From positions 62,001-126,000 of the forward strand of contig UBMI01000021.1 in the NCBI GenBank assembly GCA_900466475.1: a stretch of 64,000 nucleotides of DNA, read 5' to 3'. Shown here in pieces: positions 7,760 to 15,938 of this stretch. Source of the stretch: Hyphomicrobiales bacterium. Lineage in GTDB: Bacteria; Pseudomonadota; Alphaproteobacteria; Rhizobiales; Rhizobiaceae. How positions within the stretch are numbered: the first letter of the stretch is position 1; each line of letters begins with the position of its first letter. The notes beneath the pieces are model-generated. The model worked only from the letters and a program-made list of their open reading frames with translations. It made no database searches and was not told the origin of the DNA. Both the position numbers and the translations under genes were made by a program.

Positions 7760-9391
7760 GTGGCCTATACGTCTTCGACATTTGCGCCTTTGCGGCATGA
7801 AACCTACCGCACTATCTGGTTTGCGAGCCTCGCCTCGAATTTCGGCGGCCTGGTCCAGGCCGTCGGTGCCGCCTGGATGATGACGGTCATCACCTCGTCG
7901 GAGGATATGGTTGCGCTGGTGCAGACCTCGACGGCGCTGCCGATCATGTTGTTCTCACTGTTCTCTGGGGCTCTCGCCGACAATTATGATCGGCGCCGGA
8001 TCATGCTCACGGCGCAATCCATGATGCTCGTGGTTTCGGTCCTGCTGACGGCATGCGCCCTTCTCGGCTGGATTACGCCTGGACTGCTTCTCTTCTTCAC
8101 GTTTCTCATCGGTTGCGGCACGGCGCTCAACAATCCATCCTGGCAGGCTTCGGTCGGTGACATGGTGCCGCGCGCCGATTTGCCAGACGCGGTCACGCTG
8201 AACAGCATGGGCTTCAACATTACCCGCAGCGTCGGTCCGGCGATCGGTGGTGCCATCGTGGCGGCTGCCGGTGCCGCTGCGGCTTTTGCGGTGAACGCGC
8301 TGAGCTATATTGCTCTCATCTATGCATTGCTTCGGTGGCGGCCGAGTACGCCTGCCTCGACACTGCCGCGCGAGACCCTCGGTAGCGCCATCTTTGCCGG
8401 CATGCGTTACGTCTCCATGTCGCCCAATCTCGAAAAGATCCTCCTGAGAGGACTGGTCTTCGGCATTGGCGCAAGCTCCATTCAGGCGCTGCTGCCGGTC
8501 GTTGCGCTCGATCTCGTTTCTGGCGGACCACTGACCTATGGTTTCATGCTCGGCGCATTCGGCATCGGCGCGATTGGCGGTGCGGTGCTCAGCCCCAGGC
8601 TGCGCGTAATGTTCTCCAGCGAGACGATTATCCGCCTGGCGTTTTCAGGCTTTGCGCTCAGTGCCGTGATCGCAGCGCTCAGCTCAAGCGCCGCACTCAC
8701 CTCTGCCGGACTTCTGATCGCCGGCGCCTGCTGGGTTTCGGCCCTTTCCCTCTTCAACACCATCGTTCAGCTATCGACGCCGCGCTGGGTGGTTGGCCGT
8801 TCCTTGTCGCTGTACCAGACCGTCACGTTCGGCGGTATTGCCGGCGGCAGCTGGCTCTGGGGCATTGTTGCCGACCGGTATGGTCTTTCGAATGCCCTGC
8901 TGATGTCGGCTGCCGTCCTGCTGCTTGGGGTCGTTATTGGCTTGCGCTTTTCCATGCCGGCTTTCGCTTCGCTCAATCTCGATCCGCTCAACCGCTTCAC
9001 CGAGCCCGCTCTGGGGCTGGATATCACGCCGCGCAGCGGCCCGATCGTCATCCAGGTCGGCTACCAGATCGCCGACGAAGACCTGGCCGAGTTCATGACA
9101 CTGATGGGAGAGCGCCGCCGCATCCGCATTCGCGACGGCGCTCGTAACTGGGCGCTTATGCGCGACCTTGAAAACCCCGGTCTCTGGACGGAAACCTATC
9201 ACACGCCGACATGGGTCGAATATATCAGGCATAATCAGCGCCGCACGCAGGCCGATGCCGAAAATACCGACCGGCTTCGTGCGCTTCATCGGGGCGAGGG
9301 CCTGCCGCAAGTTCAGCGCATGATCGAACGCCAGGCCATCCCACCTGTCGATGACGTCTTTCACAAGGCGCCGATCGACCTGCATCACTGA
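7760..9391 (+). CDS. MFS transporter of the MFS_3 (EntS-like) family
   Basis: The protein has about 12 hydrophobic segments over residues 20-400, then a soluble C-terminal domain of about 140 residues starting near VIQVGYQIADEDL. This layout fits the MFS_3 'transmembrane secretion effector' group related to enterobactin exporter EntS. The loop-2 motif is visible as GALADNYDRRR. I prefer a GTG start at 7760 with a GGGGGA binding site; an ATG at 7697 would add 21 non-conserved residues. The substrate is unknown. A GNAT acetyltransferase gene follows 7 bases later and may be co-transcribed. Confidence 0.8.
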   Translation: MAYTSSTFAPLRHETYRTIWFASLASNFGGLVQAVGAAWMMTVITSSEDMVALVQTSTALPIMLFSLFSGALADNYDRRRIMLTAQSMMLVVSVLLTACALLGWITPGLLLFFTFLIGCGTALNNPSWQASVGDMVPRADLPDAVTLNSMGFNITRSVGPAIGGAIVAAAGAAAAFAVNALSYIALIYALLRWRPSTPASTLPRETLGSAIFAGMRYVSMSPNLEKILLRGLVFGIGASSIQALLPVVALDLVSGGPLTYGFMLGAFGIGAIGGAVLSPRLRVMFSSETIIRLAFSGFALSAVIAALSSSAALTSAGLLIAGACWVSALSLFNTIVQLSTPRWVVGRSLSLYQTVTFGGIAGGSWLWGIVADRYGLSNALLMSAAVLLLGVVIGLRFSMPAFASLNLDPLNRFTEPALGLDITPRSGPIVIQVGYQIADEDLAEFMTLMGERRRIRIRDGARNWALMRDLENPGLWTETYHTPTWVEYIRHNQRRTQADAENTDRLRALHRGEGLPQVQRMIERQAIPPVDDVFHKAPIDLHH

Positions 9392-9398
9392 AGTCAGC

Positions 9399-9854
9399 AT
9401 GCCGGTCTTCCGAAGCGCACGACAATCCGATCTTGCCGACATCGTCAGGCTGCTTGCCGATGACGATCTCGGCAGCACGCGTGAGGTCGTCTCGGATCCC
9501 GTCGATATGCGCTATCTCGCGGCCTTCGACGCGATAGAGGCTGATCCCAACCAATTGCTTGCCGTCGCGACCGACGAGACCGGCTGCGTTGTCGGCTGTC
9601 TGCAGCTGAGCTTTCTTCCCGGCCTTTCACGAACGGGCATGTGGCGGGGCCAGATCGAAAGCGTGCGCATCGCCAGGGGTCATCGCGGCTCCGGGCTCGG
9701 TTCGCAATTCATCGAATGGGCGATCGCGCGCTGCAGCGAGCGCGGGTGCGGTCTCGTGCAGCTCACCTCCGACAAGGCACGGATAGAGTCGATCCGTTTC
9801 TATGAAAAGCTCGGCTTTGTTGCGAGCCATGAAGGACTGAAGCGCAACCTCTGA
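9399..9854 (+). CDS. GNAT family N-acetyltransferase
   Basis: The 151-residue product has the GNAT fold: N-terminal FRSARQSDLADIVRLLADD, the acetyl-CoA-binding motif A as ESVRIARGHRGSGLGSQFIEWA (R/Q-x-x-G-x-G/A type, RGSGLG), and the late SIRFYEKLGFVASHEGLKR segment typical of protein or small-molecule acetylators. The start at 9399 matches the conserved beginning MPVFRSA. It begins 7 bases after the MFS gene stop. The acceptor substrate cannot be told from sequence. Confidence 0.88.
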   Translation: MPVFRSARQSDLADIVRLLADDDLGSTREVVSDPVDMRYLAAFDAIEADPNQLLAVATDETGCVVGCLQLSFLPGLSRTGMWRGQIESVRIARGHRGSGLGSQFIEWAIARCSERGCGLVQLTSDKARIESIRFYEKLGFVASHEGLKRNL

Positions 9855-9874
9855 CAGGGCATGCGCCTCAGCTG

Positions 9875-11122
9875 TTACTTCAGCTTGCCCTTCATCGATG
9901 CCTCCGGAAAGCAGGTCGGCTTCATGCCGTTCTTTTCCTGCCACTGACCGATCGAGCGGCGTGTCTTGTAGCCGGGCAGGCCATCGGAGCCGCCGACATC
10001 GTAGCCCTGCCGCTCCAGCGCGCGCTGCATGGCGGCAACGTCCGAGCGCAGCATCTTGCCGACGTCGCCCCATTGTCCCTGGAAGGCACCGGAGCCGAAG
10101 GCGATGCGGTCGGCCAGATTGCCGATATAGAGCGCATAGAGGTCGGAGTTATTGTACTCCTTGATGATGTAGAAATTCGGCGTGACGATGAATTCCGGCC
10201 CGTCGCGCCCGGCCGGCACCAGCATCATGCCCTGCGCTTTCAATTCGCCGGATGGAAAGCCCTTGCCGGAAATGCGGTCGATGCCGAGCGACGCCCAATG
10301 GGAGAGCGGCTTGGCAAGATCAGGCCCTTCCTGCGCGCAGGAGACGGCTCCCGGGATTGTCACTTCGAAGCCCCAGTCGCGATCGCGCTGCCAGCCCTTC
10401 TTCACGAGGAAATTGGCAATCGAGGCGAGCGTATCTGGGACCGAGGTCCAGATATTGCGATGCCCATCGCCGTCGAAATCGACGGCGTATTTAAGGTAGC
10501 TCGTCGGCATGAACTGCGGTTGCCCGAGTGCGCCCGCCGACGAACCCTTGAAATCTGCAGGAGTAACGTCGCCGCCGTCGAGAATATGCAGCGCCGCGAT
10601 CAGTTCCATGCGGAACATGTCCTTGCGGGTCGACATGAAGGCCTTGGTCGCCAGTACCTCGACGGCGGAATTCGGGATCTTCGCCGCACCGAAGCCGGTT
10701 TCGCGTCCCCAGATTGCCAGCACGATCGAACCCGGCACGCCATAGGTCTTTTCAATGCGGCTGAGCGTAGAGGCATATTGCGAGGCAAAGCTGCGTCCGG
10801 TCACCGCAAGCCGTTTTAGCCGGTCCTCATTGAAATAGGGCCCGGGAGAGGAAAACTCTGCCTGTGTTTGCTTCTGTTCCTTCGGCGGCGGAAAGCCGGG
10901 AGGCGCAAGATCGGTCAGGGTCCAATCCAGCTCGACACCGGAAAAGGCGGCGCGGAAAGTCTTTTCCGATATGCCGTTCTTCTTTGCGTCAGGCCAGAGA
11001 TCGGCCTGCACCCATTTTTCAAATTGCGCTTCGACATCGGCTTTCGAAGGAGCGGCATTGGTGGAGACTGAAAGCGCCAGCAAGGCGGCGCCTGTCAAAA
11101 CAAGCCGGCCAAAGAAACGCAT
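9875..11122 (-). CDS. Lytic murein transglycosylase, MltB/SLT2 type with peptidoglycan-binding domain
   Basis: The enzyme cleaves the MurNAc-GlcNAc bond of peptidoglycan in the periplasm, forming 1,6-anhydro ends. A signal peptide (MRFFGRLVLTGAALLALS, ending in NAA) leads into the SLT2 domain with the catalytic Glu in AIWGRETGFG. SSAGALGQPQFMPTSYLKYA and DFDGDGHRNIW are the conserved substrate-binding motifs. The last ~60 residues (MQRALERQGYDVGGSDGLPGYKTRRSI) form a PG_binding_1 domain. There is no lipobox Cys, so it is soluble rather than a lipoprotein like E. coli MltB. Confidence 0.9.
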   Translation of the reverse strand: MRFFGRLVLTGAALLALSVSTNAAPSKADVEAQFEKWVQADLWPDAKKNGISEKTFRAAFSGVELDWTLTDLAPPGFPPPKEQKQTQAEFSSPGPYFNEDRLKRLAVTGRSFASQYASTLSRIEKTYGVPGSIVLAIWGRETGFGAAKIPNSAVEVLATKAFMSTRKDMFRMELIAALHILDGGDVTPADFKGSSAGALGQPQFMPTSYLKYAVDFDGDGHRNIWTSVPDTLASIANFLVKKGWQRDRDWGFEVTIPGAVSCAQEGPDLAKPLSHWASLGIDRISGKGFPSGELKAQGMMLVPAGRDGPEFIVTPNFYIIKEYNNSDLYALYIGNLADRIAFGSGAFQGQWGDVGKMLRSDVAAMQRALERQGYDVGGSDGLPGYKTRRSIGQWQEKNGMKPTCFPEASMKGKLK

Positions 11123-11136
11123 ATTCGCAAATCCCC

Positions 11137-11742
11137 CTAAATTGCCGTGCGCGCTCGAAGCGCCGCCGAAAGCGTGCCCTCGTCGAGATAATCGAGTTCA
11201 CCTCCCACGGGTACGCCATGCGCCAGCCGCGTGATCTTCACGTTGAGATCCGCAAGCTGATCGGTGATGTAATGCGCCGTCGTCTGCCCCTCGACGGTCG
11301 CATTGACGGCGATGATGATTTCCTTGATGCCGCCTTCTCCGACGCGATTGATCAGTCCGCGTATATTGAGATCGTCAGGCCCAACACCGTCGAGTGGCGA
11401 GAGCGTGCCACCGAGCACATGATAGGCGGCATTCAGCGCGCCGGCGCGCTCCAGCGCCCAGAGGTCTGAAACATCCTCGACGACGATGATGACGGACTGG
11501 TCGCGCTGTGCATCGGTGCAGACCGTGCAAGGATCGACGGTATCGACATTGCCGCAGCGCGAGCAGATCTTCACCTTGTCATAGGCTTCGCCCATCGCAT
11601 GCGAGAGAGGACCGAGAAGCTGGTCCTTCTTCTTGATAAGATGGAGTGCCGCTCGCCGCGCCGAGCGCGGCCCGAGGCCCGGCACTTTCGCCAGAAGCTG
11701 GATCAGTTTTTCAATTTCGGGACCGGTGACTCGCTTTGCCAT
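11137..11742 (-). CDS. recR: Recombination protein RecR
   Basis: RecR works with RecF and RecO to load RecA at single-strand gaps. The 201-residue protein shows the helix-hairpin-helix region (LLAKVPGLGPRSARRAALHLI), the four-Cys zinc finger CSRCGNVDTVDPCTVC at about 57-72, and a Toprim domain with VIIVVEDVSDLWALE. In many bacteria recR follows dnaX-ybaB directly; here a MOSC gene and a LysE gene lie between them. recF is about 15 kb away. Confidence 0.97.
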   Translation of the reverse strand: MAKRVTGPEIEKLIQLLAKVPGLGPRSARRAALHLIKKKDQLLGPLSHAMGEAYDKVKICSRCGNVDTVDPCTVCTDAQRDQSVIIVVEDVSDLWALERAGALNAAYHVLGGTLSPLDGVGPDDLNIRGLINRVGEGGIKEIIIAVNATVEGQTTAHYITDQLADLNVKITRLAHGVPVGGELDYLDEGTLSAALRARTAI

Positions 11743-11799
11743 GCGCCGTTCTTAGCTGATATGGAACGAAAACGGAATCGCCGAAGGATTAGCTGACCG

Positions 11800-12417
11800 A
11801 TGAAAATCCTCGCAGTGTGCAAGGGCGCAGCTGAACGCTTGCCCGGCAAGAGTTACAAGACCGGTATTTTCAAACATGCCGTCAGCGGCGGCATCATGAT
11901 CGATGCCGAAGGTCTCGTTGGCGATGCCATCTGCAACAGAAAACATCATGGCGGCGTCGATCAGGCTGTCTATCTGGAAGGTTCTCTGAGCCTCGACTGG
12001 TGGGCGAACGAACTCGGCTATCCCGTCGAACCTGGCACTTTCGGCGAAAACCTCGTCATCGAAGGACTGGATAACCGTGACGTCACGGTCGGCGACCGCT
12101 TTATTATCAGTGAACTGATCCTTGAAGTGACGTCCTGCCGCATTCCCTGCGCCACTTTCGCAGCAAGGATGAACGATCCGAAATTCGTCAAGCGCTACAC
12201 CAAGGCGGCACGTCCCGGCATCTATTGCCGCGTGATATCAAATGGGATCGTGGAAGCCGGAATGCAGGTCGAGTACAAGCCATTTCCGGGCGCCCCAGTC
12301 ACGATGCCGGAAATGATGGAAACCTTCGGACGCCGGCTTTCGGCCGCAGACCGCGAGCGCTATCTGGCAGCGCCCGTTCATTACAAGCTGCGAGCCGTGC
12401 TGGAAGCACAGCAATAG
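11800..12417 (+). CDS. MOSC domain-containing protein (YiiM-like)
   Basis: The 205 residues carry a MOSC domain with VSGGIMIDAEGLVGDAICNRKHHGGVDQAVYLEG and the conserved Cys in LEVTSCRIPCATFAARM, which in MOCO sulfurases and YiiM proteins contacts sulfur or molybdenum cofactor. E. coli YiiM reduces N-hydroxylated compounds using the molybdenum cofactor; the same role is likely but not proven here. It is monocistronic and converges with the LysE gene, with one base between the stops. Confidence 0.85.
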   Translation: MKILAVCKGAAERLPGKSYKTGIFKHAVSGGIMIDAEGLVGDAICNRKHHGGVDQAVYLEGSLSLDWWANELGYPVEPGTFGENLVIEGLDNRDVTVGDRFIISELILEVTSCRIPCATFAARMNDPKFVKRYTKAARPGIYCRVISNGIVEAGMQVEYKPFPGAPVTMPEMMETFGRRLSAADRERYLAAPVHYKLRAVLEAQQ

Positions 12418-12418
12418 T

Positions 12419-13033
12419 TCAGCGCATAGCGATGGTGACGGCAGCCCCCGCCATCGTTCCCGCGCTCACCCGGTTGGCGATCCGCACAGCACGTCGGCTC
12501 TTCAGGAAACCGCGCGCCTTTGCAGCAAGGAACATCCAGCTGAAATCGACAATAGCCAGGACGACGAACAGCGTGACGACGAGTTCGGCCCAGCCGGCAA
12601 GCGATACCGAGGGAATGTCGATGATCGACGGCAGAAGGGCCACGTAGAACATCATGATCTTCGGGTTGCCGAGCGCAATCGCCAGGCCGGTGAAAAACAT
12701 CCGGCCGCGCGAACGTTCCTGCGGCAATTCTTCTTCCTCGACATCAGCTTTGGCAAACCACATCCGCCAGGCGAGATAAAGAAGATAGAGCACGCCCAAC
12801 CATTTAATGACGACGAAGACGTGGTAGAAGCTTTCGGCGATCGCCGAAAGGCCGGCAATGGCGCAGGTTAGCCAGATCGCATCCCCGGCCCACATGCCGA
12901 ACAGGAAAGGCAGCACGTCGCGCGCGCCTTTCGAGATGACCCGGGCGACAAGCGCCGCAACGCTCGGTCCGGGTGTGCCGGCGGCAATGAAAAGAGCGCC
13001 GGCGAAAACCAGCAGCGTCGTCAAGGTCATCAT
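12419..13033 (-). CDS. LysE/RhtB family amino acid exporter
   Basis: The 204-residue, strongly hydrophobic protein has about six predicted membrane segments and the family signature near the N-terminus (AAGTPGPSVAALVARVISKG) with GMWAGDAIW in helix 2. The family exports amino acids or homoserine lactone-like compounds with proton exchange; the substrate here is unknown. It is 49 bases downstream of ybaB on the same strand and could be read from the dnaX promoter. Confidence 0.88.
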   Translation of the reverse strand: MMTLTTLLVFAGALFIAAGTPGPSVAALVARVISKGARDVLPFLFGMWAGDAIWLTCAIAGLSAIAESFYHVFVVIKWLGVLYLLYLAWRMWFAKADVEEEELPQERSRGRMFFTGLAIALGNPKIMMFYVALLPSIIDIPSVSLAGWAELVVTLFVVLAIVDFSWMFLAAKARGFLKSRRAVRIANRVSAGTMAGAAVTIAMR

Positions 13034-13082
13034 CTCCCGTCTCCTCTTCCGGGGCCAGTTATTACCGGACCAGTCGACGAAA

Positions 13083-13406
13083 TCAGAAAGGCAGCTTGAA
13101 GCCGGGCGGGATCGGCAGGCCGGCCGTCAGCGCCTTGGTCTTTTCGGCAGCGATGGCTTCCGCCTTGTCCTTGGCGTCCTTGTGGGCGGCAACGATCAGG
13201 TCTTCGAGGATTTCGACATCGTCTTCCTTGAAGAGCGAAGGGTCGATCTTCAGGCTCTTGAGCTCGCCCTTGCCGGAGATGATGACGGTGACGAGCCCGC
13301 CGCCGGCCTTGCCTTCGGCAGTCAGCTCGGCGATCTCAGCCTGCATCTGCTCCATCTTGGCCTGCATTTCCTTGACTTTGCCCATCATGCCCATGATGTC
13401 GCGCAT
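13083..13406 (-). CDS. YbaB/EbfC family nucleoid-associated protein
   Basis: This 107-residue DNA-binding protein has the long N-terminal helix (MMGKVKEMQAKMEQMQAEIAEL) and the dimerisation strand region LVTVIISGKGELKSLKIDPSLF. The family forms a tweezer-like dimer that coats DNA. It starts 20 bases after dnaX, the conserved arrangement dnaX-ybaB. The predicted C-terminus ends GLPIPPGFKLPF, typical of alphaproteobacteria. Confidence 0.95.
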   Translation of the reverse strand: MRDIMGMMGKVKEMQAKMEQMQAEIAELTAEGKAGGGLVTVIISGKGELKSLKIDPSLFKEDDVEILEDLIVAAHKDAKDKAEAIAAEKTKALTAGLPIPPGFKLPF

Positions 13407-13425
13407 CGTCTTCTCCTTCTTGAAA

Positions 13426-15297
13426 CTAGAATTCTATGTCGTCGCCGGGCAGGATATCGCCCTCTTCGGATTCGGCTGCGGCGGGTGGCTTGACCTCCTC
13501 CGCCTCTTCCTCCGGCGTTGGCGCCCGCACGCGCACGTCGATGATCTTGGCGCCTGGAAACTGGGCCAGGATCGCTGCAACGTCAGGATCCTGGCGAGCA
13601 TCGCTGACGCGCTGTTCCTGCGCCTTGGCTTCCGCCTCCACCATCGTCGGCCCGCCTTCTTCGCGGCTGGTGCTGACGATCCAATGGATGCCGGTCCATT
13701 CCTTGAGCTTGACGGCAAGCTCGTTGAGCAACGTGCCTGGAGCTCCCTCGGTGAGGTTCACATCCAGCCGGCCGGGCTCGATCCGCACTGGCCGTACGAA
13801 GTTGCGCACCAGCGCCTTCAGTTTGACGTCACGCCTTTCGGCAGCGAGATCGACGATGTCGCTGATCGAATTGACCCGCACGACCGGCTTCGGCGCTTCT
13901 GCCAGCTTCGTCTCGACCCGGCCGACGCTCTGCGGCTCGGGATTGGGCACGGCCCGCAGCATGGCGGTCGGTCCCGAGGGCTGCGGCCGCGGTGCAGGCT
14001 CCGGGGCCCGCGCCGTTACGTTCGTCTGGTAGGGAACGCGCGTACCGCCGCCGCCGTTGCCCGAAGGTGCGGATGAGGACGGACGTGGCGCACCATTTTC
14101 AGTGGAAAATTCGGCGAGCCGGCGCGCTGCATCTTCGGGAGCGGGCAGATGCGCCGCGTGCGCAAGTCGGATAAGCACCATCTCGGCAGCACCCGCCGTG
14201 CGCGAAGAATTTTCCGTCTCCGGAATGCCCTTCAGGAGCATCTGCCAGATCCGCGAAAGCGTGGTGACCGCGACACCCTGGGCGAATTCCGCCGCCTTGG
14301 TGCGCTCGACTTCGCTGAGCGAGGGGTCATTTGCGGCATCAGGCACATATTTCAGCCGCGTCACCAGATGCGTGAAATCGGCGAGATCCGTCAGTACCAC
14401 GACCGGGTTCGCGCCGGCCTCGTACTGGCTCTGGAATTCGTTGAGCGCGTTCGCGACGTCACCACGCACGATATGCTGGAAGAGATCGACGATGCGGGCG
14501 CGGTCGGCGAGGCCGAGCATGCCGCGCACGGCTTCCGCCTGCACAACGCCGCCGCCATGGGCAATTGCCTGGTCCATCAGCGACAGGCCGTCGCGGGCAG
14601 AGCCTTCCGCGGCGCGTGCGATCATCGCCAGCGCATCCGGTTCCGCCTCGATGCCTTCCTTGGCGGCGATCGTCGAAAACAGGCCGACGAGATCGGAAGC
14701 GCTGATGCGGCGCAGGTCGAAGCGCTGGCAGCGCGAGAGTACGGTGATCGGAACCTTGCGGATTTCTGTCGTCGCGAAGATGAATTTCACATGCTCCGGC
14801 GGCTCTTCGAGCGTCTTCAACAATCCGTTGAAGGCTGCCGTCGAGAGCATGTGCACTTCGTCGATGATATAGACCTTGAAGCGGGCCGAAACCGGCCGGT
14901 AGCGCACCTGCTCGATGATCTCTCGGATGTCGTCGATGCCGGTATGCGAGGCGGCGTCCATCTCGATCACGTCGACATGGCGACCTTCCATGATCGCCTG
15001 GCAATGTTCGCCGGGCACGCGAAGGTCGATCGTCGGCTTGTCGATGTCGGCCGTCTTGTAGTTCAGAGCGCGGGCCAGAATGCGCGCTGTCGTCGTCTTG
15101 CCCACCCCGCGAACACCGGTCAGCATGTAGGCCTGCGCGATGCGGCCTGTTTCAAAGGCGTTGGTGAGCGTGCGGACCATCGGCTCCTGGCCGACCATCA
15201 GGTCCGTGAAATCCTTGGGGCGGTATTTGCGTGCCAGCACCCGGTATCCGGTGCCCGTCGAGGCGGCATCTTGTGATTGTCGCTCGGTGTCGCTCAT
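13426..15297 (-). CDS. dnaX: DNA polymerase III tau/gamma subunit
   Basis: DnaX is the clamp-loader motor and replisome organiser. I start it at 15297 (MSDTERQSQD); the upstream reading frame passes through the SRP RNA gene. The ~623 residues contain Walker A GVRGVGKTTTA at 61-71, the DEVHMLS Walker B region, the SRC sensor motif (VLSRCQRFDL) and a C-terminal tau region rich in Pro. The usual four-Cys zinc module after Walker A is nearly gone: only one Cys (GEHCQAI) remains in the segment between ARALNYK and HVDVIEMDAAS. Confidence 0.96.
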   Translation of the reverse strand: MSDTERQSQDAASTGTGYRVLARKYRPKDFTDLMVGQEPMVRTLTNAFETGRIAQAYMLTGVRGVGKTTTARILARALNYKTADIDKPTIDLRVPGEHCQAIMEGRHVDVIEMDAASHTGIDDIREIIEQVRYRPVSARFKVYIIDEVHMLSTAAFNGLLKTLEEPPEHVKFIFATTEIRKVPITVLSRCQRFDLRRISASDLVGLFSTIAAKEGIEAEPDALAMIARAAEGSARDGLSLMDQAIAHGGGVVQAEAVRGMLGLADRARIVDLFQHIVRGDVANALNEFQSQYEAGANPVVVLTDLADFTHLVTRLKYVPDAANDPSLSEVERTKAAEFAQGVAVTTLSRIWQMLLKGIPETENSSRTAGAAEMVLIRLAHAAHLPAPEDAARRLAEFSTENGAPRPSSSAPSGNGGGGTRVPYQTNVTARAPEPAPRPQPSGPTAMLRAVPNPEPQSVGRVETKLAEAPKPVVRVNSISDIVDLAAERRDVKLKALVRNFVRPVRIEPGRLDVNLTEGAPGTLLNELAVKLKEWTGIHWIVSTSREEGGPTMVEAEAKAQEQRVSDARQDPDVAAILAQFPGAKIIDVRVRAPTPEEEAEEVKPPAAAESEEGDILPGDDIEF

Positions 15298-15342
15298 CGC
15301 CCTGCTTGCGCCCGGAAGCCCGGGCTTCTTGGAAGAGAAGGT

Positions 15343-15439
15343 GGGAGGCTGGCACGATGACCCGTGCCGGGGCTCGTTAGGGCTGCTTCCTTCCGGACCT
15401 GACCCGGTTGGCGAGTGGCTCGTCCACCACCAACCTCCC
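15343..15439 (-). ncRNA. ffs: Signal recognition particle RNA (4.5S type)
   Basis: The minus strand contains the universally conserved SRP domain IV core, GGTCAGGTCCGGAAGGAAGC followed by AGCC, which binds Ffh. The ends pair, GGGAGG at the 5' end and CCTCCC at the 3' end, giving a ~97-nt rod-like RNA. It targets membrane and secreted proteins co-translationally with Ffh and FtsY. It lies 45 bases upstream of dnaX on the same strand and is back to back with the HIT gene. End positions are estimated from the closing stem. Confidence 0.93.
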
Positions 15440-15527
15440 GGATGCACATATCGGCAAAATCCTCATCAAAAGCAAGCCAAGCTCCAAAAAAACTGCTAGT
15501 CCATTGGAAAACATGAGGAGAATGCCT

Positions 15528-15938
15528 TTGAGCGATTTCGCGCTCGACCCCAGGCTCGAAAACGACAGCACCAGCATCATGGTGGCTGGCCTGTGCGACA
15601 TCAGGTTATCGAAGGACGCCCGCTGGCCCTGGCTGATCCTGGTGCCGCGCCGGGCGGATATTACAGAGATCTTCGAACTGACGCCGCTTGATCAGGTGCT
15701 GCTGACCTTCGAGATCGAACTCGTCTCCGCAGCACTCAAAAAGGTTACGGGTGCCACGAAAATCAATGTCGGGGCTCTTGGCAATATCGTCCGCCAGCTT
15801 CATGTTCATGTTATTGCGCGTTCCGAAGGTGATGCGAATTGGCCGGGTCCCGTCTGGGGTTTCGGTAAGGCCGAACCCTACGAGGATGCGACAAGAGACG
15901 AATTCATAGCAAAGCTGCGGGAAGCCCTTTCATCATGA
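15528..15938 (+). CDS. HIT family protein
   Basis: The product resembles histidine-triad nucleotide hydrolases (KDARWPWLILVPRRADITEI, and late NVGALGNIVRQLHVHVIARSEGD). The triad reads Q-L-H-V-H, so the first His is Gln while the expected nucleophilic middle His is retained. The best start is TTG at 15528, seven bases after AGGAG; ATGs at 15522 and 15513 are alternatives but are badly spaced from any binding site. The stop overlaps the nudC start (ATGA), so the pair is translationally coupled and may act on related nucleotide substrates. Confidence 0.85.
   Translation: MSDFALDPRLENDSTSIMVAGLCDIRLSKDARWPWLILVPRRADITEIFELTPLDQVLLTFEIELVSAALKKVTGATKINVGALGNIVRQLHVHVIARSEGDANWPGPVWGFGKAEPYEDATRDEFIAKLREALSS

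Noticed and set aside
15311..15335. Hairpin between the SRP RNA gene and dnaX as a terminator
   Set aside because: AAGCCCGGGCTT-like pairing is present but no T-run follows on the minus strand, so I do not call it a terminator.
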